Shown here piece after piece: positions 17,553-28,498 of a stretch of DNA of 48,407 nucleotides. The notes under the pieces were generated by a model. That model had not been told where the DNA came from and made no database searches. It worked only from the letters and a program-made list of their open reading frames with translations. The position numbers and the translations under genes are program-made. The number at the start of each line of letters is the position of its first letter. Positions within the stretch are counted from its first letter, which is position 1. The stretch is from Deltaproteobacteria bacterium (GTDB lineage: Bacteria; Myxococcota_A; UBA796; SXON01), in contig CANLGL010000040.1 in assembly GCA_947490345.1 (NCBI GenBank), positions 1 through 48,407 of the forward strand, given 5' to 3'.

Positions 17553-18190
17553 TATCGCGCCCGCTTTTTGTCGATGGCGGCGATGGCCGCGGTCGGCACG
17601 CTGCCTTCGTACAGCTTCTTGCCGTCGGGACCGACCACCTTGTACCAAGGAAGCCCTTCGGCGAAGGCGAGGTGCTGCGCGACCACCGGCAGCGCGAAGG
17701 ACGCCTTGGCGTCGCCCGCGTCGAGCCACACGATTCGCGCCGAGACGTCGGTGTGGCCGGTCATGTAGCTGGTCAACAACGCGGCACCGGTGTGGCAGGG
17801 CGCGCACCACGGCGCCCCGAAGTCGAAGATGGTGTACTTCCCACCCACCGGCTTCAGCTCCACCTTCTCGCCGTGAGAAATCGTGACCGCATCGAGGCCC
17901 TTGGCGCCCGCCCACGGGTCGACCGCGACGTGAAGCCCCGCCGGGCACGCAGCCACCTCGGCCAGACTGACGATGCCGTAGCCAGCCGACGCCAGCGCCT
18001 TGCCGAGGGCGGCAGAGCTGAGTGGCGCCGTTGCTTCCAGGCAGGCCTGATTGGTCTCGAACGAGGCTGCCACCGAGGTTACGGAGGGTACCGACTGCAA
18101 CGCAGTCACGACTTTTTGTGCGCAGCACGGGTCGTCCATGCCTGAGACGTTGGCCAGCCACGCGGCCGAGGCAGTCGTGATGAACAGCAT
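17552..18190 (-). CDS. Exported HMA-domain and thioredoxin-fold fusion protein
   Basis: 212 aa. A short N-terminal signal (MLFITTASAAWLA) leads to an HMA-like heavy-metal domain (residues 15-76). Its metal loop, GMDDPCCAQK, keeps the second Cys of the usual GMxCxxC but has the first moved next to it. Residues 118-212 are a thioredoxin domain with FDFGAPWCAPC (Cys129, Cys132) and a cis-Pro-containing GLPWYKVV. It is probably a periplasmic thiol oxidoreductase linked to metal handling. First gene of the operon with the barrel and the L-type-lectin-like lipoprotein. Confidence 0.75.
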   Translation of the reverse strand: MLFITTASAAWLANVSGMDDPCCAQKVVTALQSVPSVTSVAASFETNQACLEATAPLSSAALGKALASAGYGIVSLAEVAACPAGLHVAVDPWAGAKGLDAVTISHGEKVELKPVGGKYTIFDFGAPWCAPCHTGAALLTSYMTGHTDVSARIVWLDAGDAKASFALPVVAQHLAFAEGLPWYKVVGPDGKKLYEGSVPTAAIAAIDKKRAR

Positions 18191-18321
18191 GTGGGCAAGC
18201 TACCCTGATCGGGGCGCTCGCCGCGCCCCTGGCGACGGAAGGAGACAAGGCCCGTGGCCGCCTGCGAAGGGCTCGTCAATTCGGCGATTTCGTGTACCAG
18301 TCGTCACGGCTCGTTCGTACG

Positions 18322-19008
18322 ATGGGGCACGGAGCCGAACTTGCCATGATTCGTTACCGGCCGACGTTTTCGTTGCAGACGGGAAGCCTGGTCGGTGCGC
18401 GCGCCGTGGTTGATCCGGGGGAGGGGTTGGCGTCCCTGCAGCACATCTGCCGTTTCGCCCGCGGCTGGGTTGCCCCGGGCGTCGACCCGGTCGTCGTGCG
18501 CGTGCCGATCGACCACGCGGCATTGACAAGCTCCTTCCTGCTCACTGAGGTGTCCGCGGCGCTGTCGCAAAGTCGGCTGGCGCTGGGCTCGTTGGAGCTT
18601 TTGGTGCCTCCCGGGCCAGTGACCGCGATGGCGGCGCTCCAGGGGATGGGCGTCCGTCTGGCGGTGCCGGGCAGCGCAATCGGCAAGCTGACGCTGGCCC
18701 AAATGGAGGAACTGCCGATTGACAAGCTGATCCTGGACCCATTGTTCGTGCGCGGGCTGCTTCACGACGACGAGTCCGCCGCGCTGTGTGCAGGGTTGAT
18801 CCACCTCGCGATGGAGCTCAAGATCCGGTCAGGAGCGGACGGTGTCGATTTCCCGCTTCAGGCGTCGTTCCTGAAGGACCTGGAGGCCGACGAGGCCACC
18901 GGCGGATTTTTTGGCCCCGCGATGGAGGCTCCGGCGTTCGAGAGGTGGTGGCGGGCGCGAGTGGCGGTGGCGCCGGAAGGCGTGGTCGGCGAGCAGGCGC
19001 AGAACTGA
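18322..19008 (+). CDS. Degenerate EAL-domain protein
   Basis: 228 aa from ATG 18322; ATG 18346 (MIRYRPTFSLQTG) is an alternative with GGAG 11 bases upstream. The fold of the EAL c-di-GMP phosphodiesterase family is visible: RYRPTFSLQTGSLVGARAVV parallels the family opening YQPIxxLxxGxxxGxEAL, and KLTLAQMEELPIDKLILDPL parallels the LPxDxxKID strand. But the catalytic EAL is ARA, the DDFGxG loop reads VPGSAIG, and AEGVE reads GADGVD. The metal ligands are lost, so it should not hydrolyse c-di-GMP. It may bind a partner or be an effector. No GGDEF domain is attached. Confidence 0.62.
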   Translation: MGHGAELAMIRYRPTFSLQTGSLVGARAVVDPGEGLASLQHICRFARGWVAPGVDPVVVRVPIDHAALTSSFLLTEVSAALSQSRLALGSLELLVPPGPVTAMAALQGMGVRLAVPGSAIGKLTLAQMEELPIDKLILDPLFVRGLLHDDESAALCAGLIHLAMELKIRSGADGVDFPLQASFLKDLEADEATGGFFGPAMEAPAFERWWRARVAVAPEGVVGEQAQN

Positions 19009-19063
19009 AAGAGGCTCCAGCCGCCCTTCGCCTGACCGATGTAGGGCGCAGCCAGGAGCACGC

Positions 19064-19474
19064 ATGCGACCAATTTCCTCCACGACCACCGACCCTACGT
19101 CCGCTCGTCCCGCCGCCCGTGCCAGGGGTCCCGCCGTCCGCGGCCAGGCCCGCGCCGCCGAGGTCCACGCGCTCAAGGCACAGGGGTTGTCGCCGTCGCG
19201 GAAGGGCTGGCGCGACGCCGCGGCCACGCCCGCCGTGGTGGTGACCCTGTCGGCTGAGGCCACGGCCGCGCTCGCCGCCATGCCGCCTGTCGCGCCGACC
19301 GAGCCCGCGACCCCCACGGCCATCGCCCCCGAGGCCGTCGTCCCCACCGCAGCGCCGACGCCGCCCGCTCTGCTGCCGATCCCGATCGCCCAAACCGACC
19401 CCACGGTCGCGCCCGAGCCGAACCCGGTCGCGGCGGCCAACGTCGGGACTTACCTGGACATCATGGTCGGGTGA
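19064..19474 (+). CDS. Small Ala/Pro-rich protein of unknown function
   Basis: 136 aa. The start is strongly supported by AGGAG at 19054-19058, five bases before ATG 19064. The first ~35 residues are rich in Ser, Thr, Ala and Arg, then EVHALKAQGLSPSRKGWRD, then a long Ala/Pro/Val/Thr-rich low-complexity tract ending in VGTYLDIMVG. No signal peptide or membrane segment. I do not recognise it. It follows the EAL-like gene by 55 bases. Composition is close to the local background, so the good ribosome binding site is the main argument that it is real. Confidence 0.55.
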   Translation: MRPISSTTTDPTSARPAARARGPAVRGQARAAEVHALKAQGLSPSRKGWRDAAATPAVVVTLSAEATAALAAMPPVAPTEPATPTAIAPEAVVPTAAPTPPALLPIPIAQTDPTVAPEPNPVAAANVGTYLDIMVG

Positions 19475-19502
19475 GGTTGCGCCGAGGGCCATGAGTCCAG
19501 GG

Positions 19503-19913
19503 GCGTGCCGGCGCCGGAGGCGCCGTCGGCCTCCCTCCGCGCTCCGGCCTGCGGCCGTCGGTCGGGGCGCCGCGCGCGCCCCGACCGGGCGCGACTCAGA
19601 AAGTAGCCACTGTCGCGACAGAACCTCCGTCGCACCCGCGCTCCGGTCCGCCTCACGCGGCGGGCCGCCTCAGAGATGCGGCCGCAGCGCTCACCACGAT
19701 GCCGGTAACCCCCGAGGTGGCGTGCCACCTCCGCGGCTACCGGCAGCTACGCGGTGTCAGAGGCGACGCGCGCTGTCGCCGCGGGTGGGCGCCACGCCGA
19801 AAAGGTCCCTTCGTCCGTGGCGGCCCTGCCGCGGAGCGCGGCGCCGCGGCGACTGCGCTCGCGGGAGTGCCGGTAACCCCCGAGGTGGCGTGCCACCTCG
19901 GCCGGTACCGGCA
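19503..19913 (+). repeat. Dispersed ~410-bp repeat, copy B (complete)
   Basis: Complete copy in the same orientation as copy A. It starts at gcgtgccggcgccgg, a start shared with copy C, and ends at taccggca, an end shared by all three. Two palindromes lie about 185 bp apart, near 19702-19744 and 19870-19913, each around cgaggtggcgtgccacctc. It sits in the 1.08-kb gap between 19474 and the end of the carboxylase gene at 20557. No coding sequence is evident. Confidence 0.8.
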
Positions 19914-20187
19914 CCCTCGCAGTGCCGGGCGGCCGGCCCGGCCGGCGCTCCGAAACCGCAGCGCGCGGCAGGCGCCGATCGGCGCTCACCAATGACCGCA
20001 CGGCATGGGCCGGGTTGCGCGTGGGCCCCCACGCGATCCGCATCGGCAGAAAAATCTGGTAATTAGTGAAGAATGCGCGACAATCGCACTCTCGTTGGGC
20101 GGGACCCGGGGGCTCCGTCTCGTCCCGCTGCGGGGACCTCCGCTCACCGGCTCGTTCACCGCCCCGGCCCCGCGCAATGTCACTGAT

Positions 20188-20235
20188 AGGGCCATAACTC
20201 AACAGGTGGCACCTCACCTACCTCGCAGTGGCCCT
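20188..20235. repeat. 48-bp inverted-repeat-bounded element, unit 1
   Basis: Bounded by agggcca and tggccct (7 bp, perfect). The interior is related to the unit at 20334-20383, with caacaggtggc against caagaggtggc and cgcagtggccct shared. The stretch 19914-20187 between repeat copy B and this unit contains an AT-richer patch (about 20045-20085) with no gene that I can support. Confidence 0.6.
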
Positions 20236-20333
20236 TCCTCCCCCGTGCAGCCGTTCGAGGCGACGCGAACCGCCGAGCCCACCCTCCGAAAATCGGCCTT
20301 CTCCCGTGGTGCACCCACGCCGATCTTGACAAC

Positions 20334-20383
20334 GAGGGCCACAAGTCAAGAGGTGGCGGCTCACCCATGTCGCAGTGGCCCTC
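20334..20383. repeat. 50-bp inverted-repeat-bounded element, unit 2
   Basis: Bounded by gagggccac and gtggccctc, a perfect 9-bp inverted repeat, and about 80 percent identical by eye to the unit at 20188-20235, 147 bp away. It lies downstream of the carboxylase gene stop at 20557. Could be a short mobile or structured element; function unknown. Nothing else recognised from 20384 to 20556. Confidence 0.6.
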
Positions 20384-20556
20384 CGGCAGGCACTCGGCGT
20401 GAGGCAAACCGGAGCGCAGGCACGAGAGTCGCGCCCCGTCAGCGCGCTCAGGCCGGAGCGCGCAGGGAGGCCGAGGGCATCTCCACCGCAGCTCCGGAAT
20501 CCGTTCGCGCGCAGCCCCCACGCGCACGCACGACCGCTCTCCCCGGGCCCCCCAAC

Positions 20557-22578
<2,022 letters not shown>

Positions 22579-22600
22579 GGTGGATCCATATCCTGTAGCG

Positions 22601-22643
22601 GGGGAAGGGGCGCGAGAGCCCGGCCTCTCCCGGCCCCTTCCCC
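22601..22643 (-). promoter_or_regulatory. Leader hairpin upstream of the carboxylase gene
   Basis: An 11-bp perfect stem, ggggaaggggc at 22601-22611 with gccccttcccc at 22633-22643, encloses a smaller stem gagag/ctctc (614-618 and 625-629). It is 22 bases upstream of the GTG at 22578 and would lie in the 5' leader if the promoter is further out. It could act as attenuator, mRNA stabiliser or protein site; there is no U tract for termination. Role not established. Confidence 0.45.
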
Positions 22644-22705
22644 TACCGCGCCATTCCCTCCAGCCGCCGGCAAGCCGTCGGCCTGCGGACCCGGACTTCC
22701 CGGCG

Positions 22706-22730
22706 CCCGGCGGGTAATTTACCCGCCGGG
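22706..22730. promoter_or_regulatory. 25-bp palindrome between divergent genes
   Basis: cccggcgggtaa, one base, then ttacccgccggg: perfect 12-bp arms. It lies between the divergent carboxylase (start 22578) and membrane protein (start 22853) genes. The dyad with a short AT centre suits a dimeric repressor operator; a transcript hairpin is also possible. The 22 bases just before it (22685-22706) recur exactly at 11406-11427. Confidence 0.45.
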
Positions 22731-22852
22731 ACGTGGCGCTCTCCCCATCCCCGCAGCCGCAGAACTGGACGGCGTTTCATGGCCCTGGAAGCCGTCGCGT
22801 CCTGAAGGGCGACATGGGGGACTTGTCCAGGTGGCCGGAATAAGGACGGGCG

Positions 22853-24523
22853 ATGCGGCAGCGTCTTGGCTGGGATCGGCTCCTGGTAGTCGCGGTGAGC
22901 ATCGCGGGTCTGTGGCCGTTTTGGCCCGGGCTTTTGCGGGGTGAGGTGCCCGGGCAGCGCGAGTTGCCCATCGACGGCGGCCACGGCCTGTACATCTACG
23001 CGCTCGTCGGCGACGCGCTTTCGGGGACGGGGTCACTCCTCCATACCGAGGCGATGTGGTTTCCGACGGGGCGCCCGCTGCTCTTGACCGTGCAGAACAT
23101 CATCGACGCCGTGGCGGCCCAGCCCTTTTTGAGTCTCCTGGGCCCTCAGGTGGGCTTGGCCACGTTCGCGGCCCTGCTGCTGGTGTGCAATGGGCTCGCC
23201 GGTGGCTGGTTGGGGGAGCGCGTGGGCGGCCGAGGGTGGGCAGGCCCGGCGGCTGCGGTGGTGATGTCGATGTCGCCGTACGTGTGGGGAGAGGAGCAGA
23301 CGGGTCGGATCACGCAGACGCTGCTCGCGCCGATGGCGGTGGCGCTCGGCTACGCCTGGCCCGCGGTGGATGCCCGAGGGGGCGTGCGCGCGGGGGTGTG
23401 GTTGGGCGTGGCCGGTCTTGGTTATTGGTTTTATGGATTCTTCGGGGCGGTCGTCGTCGCGGCGGTGGTGTTCGGTGGCCTCTTTGAGCCGGAGGCGCCT
23501 CGCTCGCAGCGGCTTCGGGCCCTGGGCGCGGCCGCGCTCGCCAGCATCGCGATCGCCGCTCCCTTTGCCCTACTGTCGGCCGCTTCCTGGGGAGAGATGG
23601 CGGGGGTCGGTGCCGACGCGGCGCCGATCCCCAACGCGACGCGCCTGGGCGGCGGCTTCTTCTGGATTCAGCACCCGAGGATCGTCGCCTACATTCCGCA
23701 GTGTCTGTACGCTGTGGGGCTGGTTGCGTGCGTGGGCCGGCCACGCGGACGCGCGGTAGGGCTTGCGGTGGTGACCTTGCTTCTGTGTCTGACGGCCTCG
23801 GGGGAGGCGATCCGCGTGGCGGGCCTCTCGATTCCGACGCCGCTGGCGCTGCTCAGGGCGCTCCCGGGCTTCGAGCGGTTCTGGTGGCCGCACCGGGCGC
23901 TGGCCGGGGCCACGGTGGCGTTGGCGGCGCTCGCCGCGGTCGCCTCGGCCCGACCGGGGTGGGTACGGTACGCGGCGGGTGTCGGACTGGCGCTGTCCGT
24001 CGCGCAGGGCGTGGGCGTCCCCGGTCCGTTGAGCACCTGGCGCGTTCCGCCTCGCCCTCAGTGGGCCGACTCCCTGGCGCCCGGCGCCGTGCTGCTCTTG
24101 CCCATGCTCGACCCGGAGGTCGGGAAGGTGCGCTTTGCCGAGTGGATCCACTACCGGCGCCCGCTGGTCAACGGCATGTCGATGTGGGACGAGTACCTGT
24201 GGCCGGCCGAGTGGCGCACCTGGGCGGAGGGCCAGCCGCTGGTCAAGGCGCTCCTGGACGCGGAGCGCGCCCGGCCCCATGGTCGCAAGAAGCCGAACCC
24301 CCGCGATCCGCCCACTGTCGAGCTTGCGGAGGTGTCGGCGCCGCTGCCGGTGCTCCCGGAAGGGGCGGTGGCGGCCCTGGCACAGCAAGGCGTCGGCACG
24401 ATCGTGGCCGAGGTCCCGCGCACGCCGACCGCGTCGGTGGCGCTGTTGCGGGAGCTCTTGGGGGAGCCCACGTGCGACGGGCGGGGACGGACGTGTTGGT
24501 GGGGGCTTTCGCCGTCCCGGTGA
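22853..24523 (+). CDS. Polytopic membrane protein, possible GT-C-type glycosyltransferase
   Basis: 556 aa with about 10-11 membrane segments (for example [53 protein letters not shown]) and a C-terminal soluble part from about residue 405. An early acidic motif after segment 1 ([13 protein letters not shown]) and [16 protein letters not shown] resemble the first periplasmic loop of GT-C lipid-linked sugar transferases, but I cannot name the family. The C-terminal region contains a conserved-looking [18 protein letters not shown]. Divergent from the carboxylase gene with 274 bp between. Confidence 0.65.
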   Translation: MRQRLGWDRLLVVAVSIAGLWPFWPGLLRGEVPGQRELPIDGGHGLYIYALVGDALSGTGSLLHTEAMWFPTGRPLLLTVQNIIDAVAAQPFLSLLGPQVGLATFAALLLVCNGLAGGWLGERVGGRGWAGPAAAVVMSMSPYVWGEEQTGRITQTLLAPMAVALGYAWPAVDARGGVRAGVWLGVAGLGYWFYGFFGAVVVAAVVFGGLFEPEAPRSQRLRALGAAALASIAIAAPFALLSAASWGEMAGVGADAAPIPNATRLGGGFFWIQHPRIVAYIPQCLYAVGLVACVGRPRGRAVGLAVVTLLLCLTASGEAIRVAGLSIPTPLALLRALPGFERFWWPHRALAGATVALAALAAVASARPGWVRYAAGVGLALSVAQGVGVPGPLSTWRVPPRPQWADSLAPGAVLLLPMLDPEVGKVRFAEWIHYRRPLVNGMSMWDEYLWPAEWRTWAEGQPLVKALLDAERARPHGRKKPNPRDPPTVELAEVSAPLPVLPEGAVAALAQQGVGTIVAEVPRTPTASVALLRELLGEPTCDGRGRTCWWGLSPSR

Positions 24524-24592
24524 GCCTAAATGTGCTGTTCGAGCGCGTCGCGTCGCCTCCATCCGAGTATGCTTCCCGGGCGGGGCGGTCGC

Positions 24593-26551
24593 ATGCGCAT
24601 TCATCGGTCTCTTGCTCTGCTCCTCGCCGCCTGCACCATCGACACCAACCTGGTAGGCGGCGACGGCGTCAAGGTCGGCTTCGACAGCGGGCCCGCAGAC
24701 ACCGCGCCGGCGGACACCGGCGAGGACGTTGAGGCGCCTCCCCCGGAGGAGTGCAACGGGGTCGATGACGACGGAGACGGCGCCATCGACGAGGACTTCC
24801 CTGACGCGAACGCGAACGGCCGCGCCGACTGCCTGGACGTCGAATGCCCCGATGTCGACGCGCCGCCCGCGGCGGAGGTCGCGACGGTGGAGGCTTGCGA
24901 TGGGACCACCGTTTGTCCCGATCCCTGGAACATCGTGGTGGAGTGGCAGTACGGTTCGGGGGTGGGGTACGGCGCGACCAACATCACCGCCACCGGACAC
25001 CTCACAGACGACGACGGCGACGGCGTGCTCGGGAGCGCGGGGGACATCCCGGAGATCGTGTACTCCGATTGGCGCGAGCGGAGCAGCGAAGTGGTGACGG
25101 TGCTCGCCGGGGATGGCAGCGGTGTGGTGTGGGAGGTCTCCGGCTTCGGGAGCTACCGCGCCGTGGCCATGGCCGACGTCGACGGCGACGGCTGGACGGA
25201 GGTGCTCGGCTTCACCGCGGACGATCGGGTGGTTGCGCTCGACGATGCGGGCGCCCCGGTGTGGATCTCGGACGTCTTCGACTTCACGTGGGGCGAGCAG
25301 ATCGCGGTGGCGGACCTCGACGGGGACGGCCTGCCGGAGGTCATCGCCGACGAAGCCCTGTTGAACGGAGAGGACGGATCGACCGTTGCGACGCTCTCCA
25401 CCGCCCAGATGTACCGTTCGCCCACCCCCGGCGACCTCAACCTCGACGGCATGCAGGAGATCGTGCTCGGACCGGATGTGTACGATGCGACGGGCACGTT
25501 GTTGTGGAGCGCGGCGGTCCCCCCGACATCGGACACCTTCGCCGCGCTGGTGCAGGCCGACGCGGACCCGGAGGGCGAGGTCGCGTTCGTTTCCGACCTG
25601 GGCTACCAACTCTACGACACCGACGGCACGTTGCTCGTGGAGGTGGCGCTGCCGTCCGGGCAACCCTTCGCATTCCCCGGCCCGCCGTGCGTCGCCGACT
25701 TTGACGGCGACGGTACGCCCGAGCTCGCCGTCGCGACCTATGACAACCTCTCCGTGATCGAGCTGGACGGCACCGTGGTCTGGAGCGCGCCCACCCGGGA
25801 CTGGGGGCCGACCGGCTGCTCCGGATTCGACTTCGATTTCGACGGTGCCGCCGAGGTGCTCACCCACGACATCTACGCCGTCTACCTGCTCGACGGGCGG
25901 ACCGGGACCGAGCGGTGGTCGTGGCGGCCGGGGTACGGGATCACCAATGGGCAGGGCTCGGAGTATTCCTACGTCGCCGACGTGGACAACGACGGGGTCG
26001 CCGAGATCGTGGCGAGCACCAACAATGATTCGACGTTGGGGGTGATCGTGTTCGGGCAGGCCGACGGCGACTGGCCCGCCGCCGGTCCCACTTGGGGCGT
26101 GCAGGACTTCTCCGAGTCGAACCTCGAGGACGACGGGTCCATCCCATCCACCCCCACGCCCCCGTGGGACGAGGGGGTCTTTCGGGCGAGGCCGACGCGC
26201 GCCAACTCCAAGGCCGACCTGTTCGTCGACATCGGCGCCGTGTGCGTCGCGGACTGCGACTACGGGCCGGTCGAGGTGCTCGTCCAGGTGACCAACCAGG
26301 GCGCGCGCGACGTGCCCGCCGGCGCGGCGCTCGAGGTTTACGCGGTGGACGACGCCGGCGACCGCCTCGTCGCCACCGTCACCCTGCCGGAGTTGCCTGC
26401 CGGCACGCGGATCGAGGCCACGACCGTGCCTTTGACCCTCGCGGACGCAGGCACCCGCGGACTCGCGGCGCTGGTCGACCCGGCAGGAACCGTCACGGAG
26501 TGTGATGAGACGAACAATCGCGGTGAGTGGCTGGACGTGTTCTGTCCGTAG
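24593..26551 (+). CDS. FG-GAP/VCBS propeller lipoprotein with CARDB domain, paralog 3
   Basis: 652 aa; ATG 24593 gives MRIHRSLALLLAAC (lipobox Cys14). Stalk FDSGPADTAPADTGEDVE, then a MopE-like motif (EECNGVDDDGDGAIDEDF), DANANGRADCLDVECP and DPWNIVVEW, all closely matching paralog 1 (8755). The VCBS/FG-GAP propeller (GDLNLDGMQEIVLGPDVYD, CVADFDGDGTPELAVATYDN) is followed by WGVQDFSESNLEDDGSIP and a CARDB-like domain ending TECDETNNRGEWLDVFCP. It ends 122 bp before the convergent helicase gene. Confidence 0.82.
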   Translation: MRIHRSLALLLAACTIDTNLVGGDGVKVGFDSGPADTAPADTGEDVEAPPPEECNGVDDDGDGAIDEDFPDANANGRADCLDVECPDVDAPPAAEVATVEACDGTTVCPDPWNIVVEWQYGSGVGYGATNITATGHLTDDDGDGVLGSAGDIPEIVYSDWRERSSEVVTVLAGDGSGVVWEVSGFGSYRAVAMADVDGDGWTEVLGFTADDRVVALDDAGAPVWISDVFDFTWGEQIAVADLDGDGLPEVIADEALLNGEDGSTVATLSTAQMYRSPTPGDLNLDGMQEIVLGPDVYDATGTLLWSAAVPPTSDTFAALVQADADPEGEVAFVSDLGYQLYDTDGTLLVEVALPSGQPFAFPGPPCVADFDGDGTPELAVATYDNLSVIELDGTVVWSAPTRDWGPTGCSGFDFDFDGAAEVLTHDIYAVYLLDGRTGTERWSWRPGYGITNGQGSEYSYVADVDNDGVAEIVASTNNDSTLGVIVFGQADGDWPAAGPTWGVQDFSESNLEDDGSIPSTPTPPWDEGVFRARPTRANSKADLFVDIGAVCVADCDYGPVEVLVQVTNQGARDVPAGAALEVYAVDDAGDRLVATVTLPELPAGTRIEATTVPLTLADAGTRGLAALVDPAGTVTECDETNNRGEWLDVFCP

Positions 26552-26673
26552 GGGTCCGCGGGCGAGCGCCGCTGAGCCGGATCAGCCCGTCGAGGCTCCC
26601 GGACCGGCGGACCTGGGCCACTCGATCTCAGGCACCGGCGGACCACGTCCCTGGCATCAAGGATGATCGCCGG

Positions 26674-28089
26674 TCACCCCGAACCTGTTTGGCCGCGAAC
26701 CGCCTCTACCTTGAACCGGGTGCCTTTGATCCGCCCGTCGCGTAGCGCTGCCAACGCTCGCTCGGCGATCTCCTCGCTCACCGCGACGTAGGCGAAGCGG
26801 TCGTGGATCTCGATCTTCCCGATCGCCGCGCCCAGAAGCCCCGCGCCGCCCTTGTCCGGGGGCCCGGTGAGCGCGCCGAGGATGTCCCCCGGCCGGAGCT
26901 TGTGCTTCCGCCCTCCGCCGATGAAGAGCGTCGTCATGCGGGCCAGTTGCGGGGCGGCGGTCGCCACCTGGGGGAGGGGCTCGATCGGAATGGTGAGTCC
27001 CAGTTCGTCGGCGATCCGGTCGAGGCGCTCCCGCTCCCTCGTCGAGACCAGCGCGATCGCCAGGCCCGGCTGTCCCGCCCGCCCAGTCCGGCCCGTGCGG
27101 TGAACGTAGGCGTCCGCCTTCTGGGGGAGCTCGTAGTTGACGACGAGGTCGAGCCCGGCGACGTCGATGCCGCGGGCGGCGACGTCCGTCGCAATGAGGA
27201 CGCGCACGCTCCCGTTCCGCAGCCGCGCCATGACGCGGTCGCGGTCCACCTGTTCGAGATCACCGTGCAGCTCGCCGACACTGAACCCGGCTTCCGCGAG
27301 CTTCGCGGCGACCCGCTTCACCGACTCCTTGAAGTTGCCGAAGACGATCGCCGAACCCGGCTGGTGAGCAGAGAGTACGGTGAGGAGCGCGTCGCAGCGC
27401 CCTTCCGCCTCGGCGACGTGGGCCAGATGGCGGATCTCGAGCGGCTCACCCTCGACGGTGACCCGCGCCGGATCCCGCTGCCAGCGCGCGCTCATCTCTG
27501 CGATCGAGGGCGGGAACGTCGCCGAGAAGAAGATGGTCTGGCGGTCGTCGGGCAGGCCCTCCAGGATGCGCTCCACCTGGTCCTGGAAGCCGAGATCGAG
27601 CATCCGGTCGGCTTCGTCGAGCACCACCATCTTGATGCGCGCGGGGCTCATCACCCCCCGCGCCAGAAGGTCCAGGCAGCGCCCCGGCGTTCCGACCACG
27701 ATGTGCACGCCCTGTTCGAGCGACTGCCGCTGCGACCAGCCCTGCTGGCCTCCGCAGACCTCGAGGATGCGCACCCCTGCCAGCCCCTTCGCTGCTTTGC
27801 GCAGCTCGGCGGTGACCTGCGTTGCCAGCTCGCGGGTGGGGCACAAGACCAGCGCCTGCAGGCCGCGGTCCCGATGATCCGGTTCGAGCCCTTGCAAGAG
27901 CGCGAGCCCATACGCGAAGGTCTTTCCGCTCCCGGTCTGCGACTGACCGAGGAGATCGCGCCCTTGCACGAGGATCGGCACGCATCGGGCCTGAATCGGC
28001 GTCGGTGTGGTGAGGCCCATCGCCGCGACGGCGGCCTTCAGCGCGTCGTGAAGCGGGAGATCGGCGAAGGTAAGGGCGCTGTCGGACAT
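26674..28089 (-). CDS. dbpA: DEAD-box ATP-dependent RNA helicase, DbpA type
   Basis: 471 aa, close to E. coli DbpA in length. All core motifs are present: GLTTPTPIQARCVPILVQG (Q motif), SQTGSGKT (Walker A), PTRELA, TPGR, VLDEADRML, SATFP, IATDVAARGIDV, HRTGRTGRAG. The C-terminal ~75 residues (KLRPGDILGALTG, GKIEIHDRFAYVAVSEEIAE) match the DbpA RNA-binding domain that recognises hairpin 92 of 23S rRNA, so a role in 50S ribosome assembly is expected. The ATG at 28089 (MSDSALTFADL) was preferred over upstream codons. Divergent from the VF530 gene, 22 bp apart. Confidence 0.9.
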   Translation of the reverse strand: MSDSALTFADLPLHDALKAAVAAMGLTTPTPIQARCVPILVQGRDLLGQSQTGSGKTFAYGLALLQGLEPDHRDRGLQALVLCPTRELATQVTAELRKAAKGLAGVRILEVCGGQQGWSQRQSLEQGVHIVVGTPGRCLDLLARGVMSPARIKMVVLDEADRMLDLGFQDQVERILEGLPDDRQTIFFSATFPPSIAEMSARWQRDPARVTVEGEPLEIRHLAHVAEAEGRCDALLTVLSAHQPGSAIVFGNFKESVKRVAAKLAEAGFSVGELHGDLEQVDRDRVMARLRNGSVRVLIATDVAARGIDVAGLDLVVNYELPQKADAYVHRTGRTGRAGQPGLAIALVSTRERERLDRIADELGLTIPIEPLPQVATAAPQLARMTTLFIGGGRKHKLRPGDILGALTGPPDKGGAGLLGAAIGKIEIHDRFAYVAVSEEIAERALAALRDGRIKGTRFKVEAVRGQTGSG

Positions 28090-28111
28090 GGCGGGCGGAT
28101 AACCTCGCCGC

Positions 28112-28369
28112 GTGGACGAACCCGCCAAAGCCCCGAACCCGAAGGATCCGCTGCATGGGCTCACCCTCGCCGCCATGCTCGATGAGCTGGTGGCGGCCCA
28201 CGGGTGGGCCGAGCTTCACGAACAGCTCCGGTTCGCGTGTTTCTTCAATGACCCCAGCGTCGCGTCCAGCCTGAAGTTCCTGCGGCGGACACCGTGGGCG
28301 CGCGGGAAGTTAGAGAGCTTCTACCGCTTTCATCTCCGGGATTTGAAGCGGAAGGCTGCTAGCCAGTGA
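28112..28369 (+). CDS. VF530 family (DUF2132) small DNA-binding protein
   Basis: 85 aa from a GTG. The family signature is clear: KDPLHGLTLAAMLDELVAAHGW, ACFFNDPSVASSLKFLRRTP WARGKLE. VF530-type proteins are small, helical and reported to bind DNA; function in the cell is unknown. The N-terminus MDEPAKAPNPKDP is close to the usual start. It shares the promoter region with dbpA, divergently. Confidence 0.88.
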   Translation: MDEPAKAPNPKDPLHGLTLAAMLDELVAAHGWAELHEQLRFACFFNDPSVASSLKFLRRTPWARGKLESFYRFHLRDLKRKAASQ

Positions 28370-28453
28370 GTCGGTTGCCGCCATCGGCCCGCACGGCGAG
28401 TGGACGCCATAGGGGTCGCGGGCTCCCACCGGTGCTGAGGGGGCCCGCCTCGC

Positions 28454-28473
28454 GCGCGGTCCGCCGACCGCGC
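28454..28473. terminator. Hairpin between convergent genes
   Basis: gcgcggtc, 4-base loop cgcc, gaccgcgc: perfect 8-bp stem in the 129-bp gap between the VF530 and PilZ genes, which converge. No T run follows, so a factor-independent terminator is only a suggestion. Confidence 0.4.
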
Positions 28474-28498
28474 CGGTCCCGGGGAGCATGCCGAGGGC

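Noticed and set aside
23570..25867. Minus-strand open frame of 765 codons
   Set aside because: Covers the membrane protein and FG-GAP paralog 3 in antisense, with no recognisable domain; GC-driven.
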